A stretch of DNA of 17,031 bases, taken from positions 1 through 17,031 of the forward strand of contig NZ_JAGLBG010000056.1 in NCBI RefSeq assembly GCF_018260405.1. Reading direction: 5' to 3'. The notes below the pieces were generated by a model. The model was not told the origin of the DNA and did not search any database. It saw nothing but the letters and a program-made list of their open reading frames with translations. The translations under genes were made by a program, and so were the position numbers. Each line of letters starts with the position of its first letter. Positions within the stretch are counted from its first letter, which is position 1. Positions 1-8,041 of this stretch are shown piece after piece. Source of the stretch: Deinococcus sp. Lineage in GTDB: Bacteria; Deinococcota; Deinococci; Deinococcales; Deinococcaceae.

Positions 1-436
1 GTCGCTAGGGTAAGCTGCGCGTTCCACCGTTAAAGCCTAAAACATTTCCCATGGTTAGGGCCTCAGACAGCCTCTGACGGGTCAACCTGCCAGAACATTA
101 GGTACACCGAAGGTAATCCTTAGATCAACCAAGCGAAGTGGGAACGGTCAGAAGTACGTTGTAATGGGAATGAAGGGGTTTTGGCGCTAAGCAGTTCCCG
201 GCTACAGTTCCGCGCCTCCGGGGTAAGCCACCTGCTGCGCTTCACTCTCTTGGGCAAAACAGCACCCGTATGGGGCTTGCCCGCTGTCTTGGGCAAAACA
301 GCACCCATGATGGGGCTTGCCCGCTGCCACCAGCCGCTCCTTGTTGCCTACTCACTCTGCCTTCGCCTTCGCCGCTTTGCAAGTCTGCTCGGGGCAGAAG
401 GGCGTCATGCGGCCCCTCTACCCGGCAGGTTCCCAA
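1..436. other. Gene-free stretch at left edge
   Basis: No convincing coding region is visible on either strand. The only long open frames lie across the 39-bp tandem hairpin repeats at 249-327 and resemble no protein I recognise. A minus-strand hairpin (GCAGG...CCTGC) just past the rraA stop has no T-run, so it is a poor terminator candidate. Positions 1-248 show nothing I can name. Confidence 0.6.
249..327. repeat. Two tandem 39-bp hairpin-forming repeats
   Basis: Unit 1 is 249-287 and unit 2 is 288-327. The units differ at only a few bases. Each contains GGGCAA near its start and TTGCCC near its end, with an inner GCACCC/GGGGC pairing, so each folds into an imperfect hairpin of about 32 nt. 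Related units occur at 15544-15678. There is no T-run after them, so they are not standard terminators. Their function is unknown. Confidence 0.8.
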
Positions 437-913
437 CTAGTTGCCTGCAAGCACCAAAATTCCGTCTTCATCGCCGCAAATCAGGTCACCGGGCGCTATC
501 GTGACCCCCGCGAAAGTCACGGGAATGTTTTGCTGGCCTTCCTCGCGTTTGCCACTGCGCCGGGGAAAGGCGGCGAGCGCCCGCACACCCAGATCAAGTT
601 CCCGGAGTTCGGCGGCATCACGCACACACCCATTGATAATCACGCCTTCCCAGCCGTTTTCAACCCCGAACACGCCCAGATTGCCGCCCAGCAGCGCACA
701 GTTCAGGCTGCCGCCGCCGTCGACGACCAGCACTTTGCCCTGCCCCGGCGTCTGCAAGGCAGAGCGGACTAGCGGGTTATTTTCCTCGACGCGCAAGGTG
801 ACCGCCGTTCCCTGAAACCGCACACGCCCCCCGAAATCGCGGAACAGGGGCGCGAGGACGCGGGCTTCGGGGTGAGCGTCGCTCAGATCAGTGGTCGGGG
901 TGAAGGTCGCCAT
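437..913 (-). CDS. rraA: RraA-family protein
   Basis: This 158-aa protein has the usual RraA length. It carries the family signatures GGNLG (about residues 77-81), NGWEGVIINGCVRD with its conserved Arg-Asp pair (about 86-99), and a terminal GDEDGILV. Proteins of this fold either bind and inhibit RNase E (Escherichia coli RraA) or act as divalent-metal-dependent 4-hydroxy-4-methyl-2-oxoglutarate aldolases. The conserved Arg-Asp is the aldolase signature, so the biochemical role here is open. The ATG at 913 follows the thioesterase stop by 44 nt on the same strand, consistent with co-transcription. No clear Shine-Dalgarno is visible. The stop is TAG at 437-439. Confidence 0.9.
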   Translation of the reverse strand: MATFTPTTDLSDAHPEARVLAPLFRDFGGRVRFQGTAVTLRVEENNPLVRSALQTPGQGKVLVVDGGGSLNCALLGGNLGVFGVENGWEGVIINGCVRDAAELRELDLGVRALAAFPRRSGKREEGQQNIPVTFAGVTIAPGDLICGDEDGILVLAGN

Positions 914-957
914 GACCGGAGATTACGCATAAAAAGGTCAGCTGCCCGAGTACCCGC

Positions 958-1398
958 TCAGGGACGGGCCGCACCGACCAGCGGCGTAAACAGCGCCAGC
1001 ACATCGTCGGGCAGGCGTGAGGGACGGTAATTCCTGTCGGTGGCGATATGGTGCGTTTCGCCGGTCGCCAGCAGTTCCGGGCTGCCCGCCGCTCGGAGGC
1101 GGTAAAGCTCATAGGTGAACTTGAGGGTACGGCTGCGAACCTCGGCCACCCTGGTGAGCAGCGCCAGGGGGTCATCGTAGCGGGCGGCGCGGCGGTACTT
1201 GACCTGCAATTCACTGAGCATCAAAAAGTAGCCCCGCGCCTCGATCTCGGTATACGGCATCCCGAGGCCGTGCATCAGATCGGTGCGGCCCATCTCGAAC
1301 CACACCGGGTAGGCGGCGTGGTGGGCCACCGCCATGGCGTCGGTTTCGGCGTAGCGCACCCGGAATTCGGTTCGGCTCTCGCCCGGCAGCGTGGTCAC
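958..1398 (-). CDS. YbgC/4HBT-type acyl-CoA thioesterase
   Basis: This is a hotdog-fold protein of about 146 aa. The N-terminal RVRYAETDAMAVAHHAAY segment matches the YbgC/4HBT signature, with the catalytic Asp of ETDA and the following His residues. WFEMGR follows as in the family's central helix. Such enzymes hydrolyse acyl-CoA or hydroxybenzoyl-CoA thioesters in the cytosol; the substrate here is unknown. I chose the GTG at 1398 because it places the signature at the usual distance from the N-terminus. The open frame runs further upstream to 1743, but that part is antisense-frame sequence over rbfA. The gene starts 26 nt after the rbfA stop and precedes rraA. No strong ribosome-binding site is seen, so translation may depend on readthrough from rbfA. 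Confidence 0.85.
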   Translation of the reverse strand: MTTLPGESRTEFRVRYAETDAMAVAHHAAYPVWFEMGRTDLMHGLGMPYTEIEARGYFLMLSELQVKYRRAARYDDPLALLTRVAEVRSRTLKFTYELYRLRAAGSPELLATGETHHIATDRNYRPSRLPDDVLALFTPLVGAARP

Positions 1399-1424
1399 GA
1401 GAAAAGAGTGCTCACGAGAAAGCC

Positions 1425-1712
1425 TTAAAACCGCGCCGTGGCCGCGTCGTAGAACTCCAGAGTGGGAATACGCCGCAGCTTGACCTGCGCCCCGACCTGA
1501 CGTTGCAGGTGCCCACGGGCGTGCGACAGAGCGTCGAGCAAGTCCGGCATATCGGCACCCAGAGCGCTGACGTACACGCGGGCAATGCCGTAATCGGAAG
1601 TTACCGCGACATGATCGACGGTCACGATCAGCGGAATGCGGGGGTCGCGCAACTCGGCGATGGCCTCGCTGATGACCCGGCTGATCTGGGCCTGAATCTG
1701 GGCTGGTTTCAT
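1425..1712 (-). CDS. rbfA: Ribosome-binding factor A
   Basis: This 95-aa protein has the single KH-like domain of RbfA. ISRVISEAIAELRDPRI near the N-terminus matches the conserved helix, followed by VTVDHVAVTSDYGIARVYVS, the strand pattern of the family. It ends with LRRIPTLEFYDAATARF. RbfA binds immature 30S subunits and aids 16S rRNA 5'-end maturation, especially in the cold. The length is at the short end of the family because the flexible C-terminal tail is almost absent. The start is set at 1712 by GGAGG 7 nt upstream. A longer reading to 1802 would have to pass through this site. It is the first gene of a likely rbfA-thioesterase-rraA unit. Upstream lies a reverse-oriented copy of the dispersed repeat (about 1800-1890). 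Confidence 0.93.
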   Translation of the reverse strand: MKPAQIQAQISRVISEAIAELRDPRIPLIVTVDHVAVTSDYGIARVYVSALGADMPDLLDALSHARGHLQRQVGAQVKLRRIPTLEFYDAATARF

Positions 1713-1799
1713 GCTTGAACCTCCAAGGCAAATCATTGAACAAAAGGGGAAAGATAAACGTAAGGGGCTGCCGGGTGAAAAGCAGGTCATCACCCCAAG

Positions 1800-1890
1800 C
1801 ACAGCGGGCAGAAGAGAAACGAGTTCCGGGCGTGAGGTTGCGCGGCCCGGCGCAGTTCTGGGTTATCGACGAAATACATGGCAGTCACAG
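1800..1890 (-). repeat. Dispersed MITE-like repeat, degenerate copy D
   Basis: Read on the minus strand it runs GACTGCC, TTTCGTCGATAACCC, CTCACGCCCGGAACTCG, TTTCTCTTCTGCCCG. This is the same order of blocks as the copy at 9767-9922. The ATACGGACT termini are not preserved. It sits between the LysM gene end and the rbfA promoter. Confidence 0.75.
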
Positions 1891-1964
1891 ATACAACGTC
1901 ATTTCTTTATGGTACGCCGTGACTGAGGCGCGGCGCAGCGGCGACCTGTGCAGGCCAGGGCGGT

Positions 1965-3359
1965 TCAGCGCGAGTAACGTGGTCCTTTGTAACCGGTAAA
2001 GACGCCGATGCCGTAGCTGACCTTACGCACGCTGTTAAGCATCGTCTGGCCCTTATACGAAATCCCGGCGCTGCTGCCCCCGTCGAGGAGCAGGGCGTCG
2101 CGGGCGCCCAGGCTGACCATGACGCGGGCCATCTCACCGACACTGAGGCGGTTATGCGTGCTGACCAGAATCAGGTCACGACTGCTAAGCAGACCGATGG
2201 CGCTGCGGGCCGCATGCCCAAACACGGCGGGATCGTGAAACACCCGGCTGTAGGAAGTCTGAACCGCGCCGCCACTGACGATGAGCGGCCCACTGGACAC
2301 CACCGTTTCCATACCGTCCCAGCTGCTGTCGGTGGCGCGTCCCGCCCCCATGCTGGCCCCGCCGACAATCACGGCGCGGTTGTCGGGGGTAATGGCGAGC
2401 GCCACCGGCAGGCGGCCCCAGGTCAGCAGGCGACCCCCCTTAACGATGTCGCCCGCAGGCGCGTAACTGCGCGGGTGAAAGTAGCTGCCGTTGACCACCG
2501 CCTGAGCGCCACTGATGCGCGTGAGGGCGCTGACCGTGGCTCCCCGGTCGAAGTCACTCTGACCGGGCAAAACTGGCGCAACCAGCACGTCGCGGTGGCG
2601 CAGATCGACCCGCACCACCTGCACGGTGGCCCCGCGCACAGTCACCCGCCGGAACGAAATGGCCCGGCGGGCGGGGTTGGGCGGCACGGGCAGGGCCATG
2701 GTGCGCGGCACCAGCAGGCGCTTGCCCGGTACGATGGCCTGCCCCGTATTTAGCCCGTTAAGCTGACGAATTCTGGCCGGGGTGGTGCCGAAGCGAGCGG
2801 CAAAACTGCTGGGGGTCTGGCCGGGGCGCACCGTGGCGTAAGTATACACCCGGCGGGCTTCCATACCGGGCGGCAGCGCCGGAATAGTGCGCGGCGTCAC
2901 CGGCGACGCGGCCTGACCGACTGCCGGGATACGCAGGGCCTCGCCCGTATGAATTGTGGTGCCGCTCATGGCATTGGCACGCTGCACCGCCCGGACACTG
3001 ACGTGGTGTGACCGGGCGATGTGGCCCAGCGTGTCACCTTTTTTAACCGTATAGATGCCCTGAACAGTAGCGTTGATGCTGCCTGCGCGGGGCTTCCGAG
3101 CATTAGGCTGCCCGACTGTCTGCCGTTGAGGCCGCGCCGCCGTACCCGTTAGCCGGAGCACCTGCCCAACCCTGATCTGGTCGCCGGAAAGACCGTTAAG
3201 CGCCTGAAGATGCCCGACACTGACCTGGTGTTTCCGGGCGATGCCGAACAGGGTCTGTCCCTTTTGCACGGTGACGGTTGAAGTCGAAGCGGCCAGCGCC
3301 GCTGAAGCGGGCCAGACTGCCCCAGCCAAAAGACAAAAGGTAAGAAGAAGAGGACGCAT
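1965..3359 (-). CDS. Secreted 3xLysM phosphodiester glycosidase
   Basis: The 464-aa protein opens with a signal peptide (MRPLL, hydrophobic core, cleavage near ALAAS at residues 20-25). Three LysM modules follow at about 28-70, 101-145 and 172-218, each with the pattern V(K/R)xGxT...IA...L...N.L. LysM modules bind N-acetylglucosamine in peptidoglycan. A C-terminal NAGPA-type phosphodiester glycosidase domain spans about 235-455, with NGSYF at 290-294, SSGPLIV, RSAIGL, and LDGGSSAG from about 425. NAGPA-like domains in mammals remove GlcNAc from phosphodiesters. Bacterial members are exported and mostly uncharacterised, so a cell-wall glycopolymer substrate is inference. The gene follows the 190-aa secreted protein by 65 nt on the same strand. 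No clear ribosome-binding site precedes the ATG. Confidence 0.88.
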   Translation of the reverse strand: MRPLLLTFCLLAGAVWPASAALAASTSTVTVQKGQTLFGIARKHQVSVGHLQALNGLSGDQIRVGQVLRLTGTAARPQRQTVGQPNARKPRAGSINATVQGIYTVKKGDTLGHIARSHHVSVRAVQRANAMSGTTIHTGEALRIPAVGQAASPVTPRTIPALPPGMEARRVYTYATVRPGQTPSSFAARFGTTPARIRQLNGLNTGQAIVPGKRLLVPRTMALPVPPNPARRAISFRRVTVRGATVQVVRVDLRHRDVLVAPVLPGQSDFDRGATVSALTRISGAQAVVNGSYFHPRSYAPAGDIVKGGRLLTWGRLPVALAITPDNRAVIVGGASMGAGRATDSSWDGMETVVSSGPLIVSGGAVQTSYSRVFHDPAVFGHAARSAIGLLSSRDLILVSTHNRLSVGEMARVMVSLGARDALLLDGGSSAGISYKGQTMLNSVRKVSYGIGVFTGYKGPRYSR

Positions 3360-3424
3360 TTACTTCAGTACTACAGCACGTCCAGGTCAGCAATGGGTGA
3401 AAGGCGAGTTCGACACCCCAAAAT

Positions 3425-3997
3425 TTAGCGCCGTGGAATCAGGTCGGCCTGTTTACAGCTGTAGTCACCCTGAGCATTCTGTGTGCACCCTGTCAATTTA
3501 ATATCGAAGGCATTGAGCGGCACCGTGGACTGGGCTTTGGGGGCCGAAGAAACCGTCTGGGACTGCGGCGCGGCTGCGGGGGAAGTTATCGCGCCGTCAC
3601 TTTTGATAGGCACCTGCTTGAGCATGCCCGTATCTATAAACAGAAGTGCAATCCGGTCAAAGTTCCGGGGGTAATCGAAGGTATAGACTACCATAACCGG
3701 GGCCGATTTGCTCACATTGACCTCGCTGCGACTGACATCCCGCCCGTTGATGCTAGAGCGTGAGGCGATGTAGCGCTTGTTGTCGGGCGCGTAGGCTGCC
3801 GAGTCGGTGGCAAAGTAAGTCGCGCCGATATAGGTCGGGCCATTGCCGATATAACTCGATTTCATGGCGCACTGCACCTGCCCCGTGCTGATGCGTGAGC
3901 ACCCCATGAACTCATCTTTGAAGGGGCCATCCACTGTCCAGATTTGTGCCTGGGCCACATTGCCCACGAGTAAAGCCAATACGAACGCCTTTTTCAT
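3425..3997 (-). CDS. Exported two-cysteine-pair protein, paralogue 1
   Basis: I do not recognise a named family for this 190-aa protein. A signal peptide begins MKKAFVLAL and is probably cleaved after AQA at residue 17. The mature part starts with a beta-rich region holding GC-x9-C (C33, C43). A Pro/Ala/Ser/Gln-rich linker covers about 135-160, and a short tail LTGC...C (C171, C181) ends with LIPRR. Both cysteine pairs have spacing ten, so the tail looks like a truncated repeat of the first hairpin. The protein at 8985-9548 has the same layout and aligns through PVMVVYTFDYP versus PIKVSLLFNVP. Disulfides and an envelope or extracellular site are inferred. A -10-like box lies 7 nt before the ATG, suggesting a leaderless mRNA. 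The LysM gene follows 65 nt downstream. Confidence 0.8.
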   Translation of the reverse strand: MKKAFVLALLVGNVAQAQIWTVDGPFKDEFMGCSRISTGQVQCAMKSSYIGNGPTYIGATYFATDSAAYAPDNKRYIASRSSINGRDVSRSEVNVSKSAPVMVVYTFDYPRNFDRIALLFIDTGMLKQVPIKSDGAITSPAAAPQSQTVSSAPKAQSTVPLNAFDIKLTGCTQNAQGDYSCKQADLIPRR

Positions 3998-4004
3998 CTC
4001 TTAC

Positions 4005-4034
4005 ACTGTAGTTACTGAGCATGAGGAAAGACAA
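4005..4034 (-). promoter_or_regulatory. Promoter of the 190-aa secreted protein gene
   Basis: On the minus strand TTGTCT (4034-4029) is followed after 18 nt by TACAGT (4010-4005). Seven nt then separate the box from the ATG at 3997. This puts the expected transcription start at or next to the start codon, as in a leaderless mRNA. Confidence 0.5.
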
Positions 4035-4116
4035 AAGCCGCCGGATAGGGCTGTGCCCTGAGGCCATGAAAAGAGGGGGGGCCTCATTCCGGGCAGCCGG
4101 TGCAGGGCCAGAGGCG

Positions 4117-4122
4117 TACCCT
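4117..4122 (+). promoter_or_regulatory. -10-like box before the alanyl-tRNA editing gene
   Basis: TACCCT fits TANNNT and ends 7 nt before the ATG at 4130, the same spacing as the divergent gene's box. No -35 box is recognisable. The call rests on spacing only. Confidence 0.35.
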
Positions 4123-4129
4123 GTGGGGC

Positions 4130-5323
4130 ATGACTCGGGCCCTCTATCATCAGTCTCAGCAGCTGTATTTTCAGTCACAGGTCGTGGCCGTGCAAGGCGC
4201 GGAAGTGGCGCTGGCGGCTACCGCCTTCTATCCGGCTAGCGGGGGCCAGAGCAGCGACGAGGGCCGCCTGACGTGGGATGGTGGCCAGGTGAGCGTTATG
4301 GGCGTTCGCAAGGACAAGGCCACCGGCACGGTCTGGCACCGACTGGCAGGGGAGAGTATTCCGCAACTTGGCGCGCAGGTAAGCGGAGAAATCGACCCCG
4401 ACAAGCGCTGGCGGCACACCCAGCGGCACAGCGCCGAGCACCTGCTGGCCCAGGCGTTTGCCCGCATCAGCCCAGCGTTTCAGGTCGCGGCTGTCAGTAT
4501 GACCGCGCCCGAGTGTCACCTTGACCTGCTGGGACAGCCCGCCGAGACCCACATTCGCGCCGCCGAAAACCTGCTGCGCCGGACGCTGGGACGCGACGAA
4601 CTGACCCTCGAAACGCCGATCGTTCCCGAGGATCAACTGGGCCACTACCCGCTGCGCCGAGAGGCTAAGGTCAGCGGGGAAGTCCGGCTGGTGATGTACC
4701 GTGACGCGCTGGGCGAGTATTTCGATGTGAGCGCGTGCGGCGGTACTCACGTTCCCCGCGCCGCCATGTGCGCCCCGGTGGTCGTACTCCGCCATGAGCG
4801 AATCAAACAGGGCCTGACCCGCGTGACCTTTATGGCGGGTGAGGAAGCCAGCGAGTACTTGGGGCAGGTGTACCAGGAGACGCGGGCGCTTTCGCAGCAG
4901 CTAAGCGTACCGGTAGGAAGCGTCGGCGTGCGGGTCGAGGCGCTGCTGGCCGAACGCGAACAGCAAAACGTGCAGCTGGCAGCTTTGCACGGGCAACTGG
5001 CCCGGCAACTGGTCGCGGCGGCCCCGGCAGAAGAAGTTGGAGCCTTCCGGGTGCGTGCCCTGCGGCTGGAGGACGTGGCGCTGCTTTTGCCCGCCCTGCA
5101 AGCGGTGGCTCCTGGCGAAGTTGTGATCGGCACCGCGCCTGAAGGTCGCTGCGGTCTCAGTCAGAACGGGCTGACACTCGACGCCGGAAGGCTGCTGCGT
5201 TCGGCGCTGGCCCTTAGCGGGGGCAAAGGCGGTGGGCGAACCGATCTGGCCCAGGGAACCGCCAGCGACCCAGAGAAATTCGTAGAGGCGCTGCGGGCCG
5301 AACTGCGGGTGGTGCAGGGCTAA
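4130..5323 (+). CDS. Alanyl-tRNA editing protein (AlaX-L type)
   Basis: The 397-aa protein resembles the editing half of alanyl-tRNA synthetase. An N-terminal beta domain contains ATAFYPASGGQ. The zinc-binding editing site is H100-SAE-H104 together with C203-GGT-H207, the HxxxH and CxxxH signatures of the ThrRS/AlaRS second additional domain. A coiled region (about 250-300) and a DHHA1-like glycine-rich end with SGGKGGGRTDLAQG complete it. Free-standing AlaX proteins deacylate Ser- or Gly-tRNA(Ala) in trans, preventing mistranslation. The C-terminal DHHA1 region makes this the long AlaX-L form. No aminoacylation domain is present, so it is not AlaRS. I start it at the ATG at 4130; an in-frame start at 4100 would add ten residues before the domain. 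It is divergent from the secreted-protein gene at 3997. Confidence 0.9.
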   Translation: MTRALYHQSQQLYFQSQVVAVQGAEVALAATAFYPASGGQSSDEGRLTWDGGQVSVMGVRKDKATGTVWHRLAGESIPQLGAQVSGEIDPDKRWRHTQRHSAEHLLAQAFARISPAFQVAAVSMTAPECHLDLLGQPAETHIRAAENLLRRTLGRDELTLETPIVPEDQLGHYPLRREAKVSGEVRLVMYRDALGEYFDVSACGGTHVPRAAMCAPVVVLRHERIKQGLTRVTFMAGEEASEYLGQVYQETRALSQQLSVPVGSVGVRVEALLAEREQQNVQLAALHGQLARQLVAAAPAEEVGAFRVRALRLEDVALLLPALQAVAPGEVVIGTAPEGRCGLSQNGLTLDAGRLLRSALALSGGKGGGRTDLAQGTASDPEKFVEALRAELRVVQG

Positions 5324-5358
5324 GCAGTTCTGCTGTTCGCTAGCTACAGCAAGGCGAT

Positions 5359-5364
5359 TACAAT
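5359..5364 (+). promoter_or_regulatory. -10 box of the nucleotidase gene
   Basis: TACAAT matches the -10 consensus at five of six positions and ends 9 nt before the ATG at 5374. A weak TTCGCT lies 17 nt upstream. The transcript would start within a few bases of the ATG. Confidence 0.5.
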
Positions 5365-5373
5365 GGGCGGCAT

Positions 5374-7056
<1,683 letters not shown>

Positions 7057-7059
7057 CGC

Positions 7060-7162
7060 GCCCCGCCGTCTGTTTCGTTGGCAACCCCGTGTATTGGCGG
7101 GTTGCCAATTTTACACCCGGAATCCGTTTCTCTCTTGCTTTAAACCCGCCGCAGTCTCAATG
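7060..7162 (+). repeat. Dispersed MITE-like repeat, degenerate copy C
   Basis: It begins a few bases after the nucleotidase stop. GCCGTCTGTTTCGTTGGCAACCC, in two overlapping blocks, matches copy B; then come ACACCCGGAATCCG and TTTCTCTCTTGC. The right end CTTTAAACC...CAGTCTCAAT is a degenerate match to the right end of copy B. The terminal ATACGGA is lost. Confidence 0.75.
7078..7112 (+). terminator. Terminator of the nucleotidase gene
   Basis: TTGGCAACCC (7078-7087) pairs perfectly with GGGTTGCCAA (7099-7108) over an 11-nt loop and is followed by TTTT. The hairpin lies inside repeat copy C, so the repeat appears to supply the terminator. Confidence 0.75.
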
Positions 7163-7167
7163 AACTG

Positions 7168-7248
7168 AAAACCACCCCTGAATAGCGCCTGCCCTGAATA
7201 GCGGCTGCGCTGTGCCCGCACTCGATAAGCGGTCGGGGGTGGTTTTTT
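7168..7248. terminator. Bidirectional terminator with a long structured loop
   Basis: AAAACCACCCC (7168-7178) is exactly complementary to GGGGTGGTTTT (7236-7246), and the plus-strand run continues to six T. Read on the minus strand the stem also ends in TTTT. It lies between the convergent nucleotidase and small lipoprotein genes. The 57-nt interior is unusually long. It holds part of a CCCTGAATAGCG direct repeat and short internal pairings such as AGCG/CGCT. Confidence 0.65.
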
Positions 7249-7299
7249 CCTGCACCCCGTGCCAAATACAGCAATGTAGAAAGATCACAGCTGTTTTCT

Positions 7300-7470
7300 C
7301 TAGTTTTGCAGTAACGGCTTGTTGCTCGTATCAGCGCTGGGGGTCTGGGTGCTCATTTGAACTGGGGCAGACTGGCTGCCCTGAGAGCCACAGGCGACGA
7401 GGAGCGAGAGACTGGCAAGCAGACCGAAAACCTTTGCGTTCATAAGGAGGGGACGTGGAAGGTCGTTCAT
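7300..7470 (-). CDS. Small lipoprotein, coupled to upstream gene
   Basis: The 56-aa product has a hydrophobic stretch with a lipobox (LLVAC, Cys at about residue 24), then a short Gln/Ser/Thr/Pro-rich tail ending in NKPLLQN. The ATG at 7470 shares its A with the TAA of the preceding gene (TAATG), indicating translational coupling. A second ATG at residue 10 (MNAKVFG) would give a 47-aa form with a more usual signal start, and I cannot exclude it. I recognise no family. The tail is too short for a folded domain, so a membrane-anchored tether or accessory peptide for the upstream product is a guess. Confidence 0.65.
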   Translation of the reverse strand: MNDLPRPLLMNAKVFGLLASLSLLVACGSQGSQSAPVQMSTQTPSADTSNKPLLQN

Positions 7471-7868
7471 TAAGAGTGACGGTTCCACCAGGAGCGCAAC
7501 CAGCCCCGAAACGGGGTGTATTGCCCCCCGAGTGTTTTGCGAACCTGGCTGTCGGTATGGCGGGCGATGGCCAGCACTTTCTTGTTGAACACATCTGCAC
7601 GAACTTTGGAAGATGGCCGGGTGTCCAGTTGCCGCAGTTCCTGCTGTTCGGCCGTGGCGATTCCGGCCAGGGCACGGCGCTGTTGGCTGCTCAGGTGAAC
7701 CTGGCGAGCCATGTCTTTTTCCATGGCAGGTAGGTTTGGCTGGCTGTACAGGTAGCCGAGGACGGGCTTATCCATCCAGGGGTCGTAGGAAGTGTTCGTG
7801 CTGGCGTTCGCGCTGGACGCGCCGAGCATGAGGTTGAAGATGACGATGAATTTGAACCAGGTGGGCAT
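7470..7868 (-). CDS. Secreted 132-aa protein of unknown function
   Basis: The start is fixed by AAGGAG 7 nt before the ATG at 7868; the TTG at 7874 lies too close to that site. A signal peptide (MPTWFKFIVIFNLMLGA, cleavage near ANA at about residue 22) leads to a helical, charged region with QQRRALAGIATAEQQELRQL and a C-terminus rich in Trp and Arg (FRGWLRSWWN). The helical Gln/Leu pattern is loosely reminiscent of Spy/CpxP-type periplasmic proteins, but the LTxxQ motif is not clear and I do not assign that family. It overlaps the small lipoprotein gene by one base. A minus-strand TAACAT at 7916-7911 might be its -10 box. Confidence 0.75.
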   Translation of the reverse strand: MPTWFKFIVIFNLMLGASSANASTNTSYDPWMDKPVLGYLYSQPNLPAMEKDMARQVHLSSQQRRALAGIATAEQQELRQLDTRPSSKVRADVFNKKVLAIARHTDSQVRKTLGGQYTPFRGWLRSWWNRHS

Positions 7869-8041
7869 GGGCAAACTCCTTGAAGCGGAAGGCGGGGCCT
7901 CCTGAACGTGATGTTAGGTGGGGGACGGTGTGCGGGCGTTTAGGGAACGGCTTAGGGCGAAGACCGGGTGACTGTGACCTGCGGCGGTTCTGGCAGCTTA
8001 ACGCTGATAGGCTCCTGAGCTGTGACGTTTTGCATTAGATT

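Noticed and set aside
249..327. CRISPR array
   Set aside because: The repeats are directly adjacent with no unique spacers, each unit is itself a hairpin, and no cas gene is present.
1399..1743. N-terminal extension of the thioesterase across rbfA
   Set aside because: The added residues are an out-of-frame reading of rbfA (Arg/Ser/Gly-rich), and the hotdog domain is complete from 1398.
1882..1925. CAGTCAC/GTGACTG inverted repeat as an operator or insertion end
   Set aside because: The arms are 7 bp and 30 nt apart, with no second copy or associated gene. This is within chance expectation.
7455..7733. Plus-strand 92-codon frame with AAGGAGG 4 nt before a GTG
   Set aside because: The ribosome-binding site is attractive, but the frame is antisense to the secreted protein with its signal peptide and to the coupled lipoprotein start. 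The translation resembles no protein and lacks structure-like patterning.
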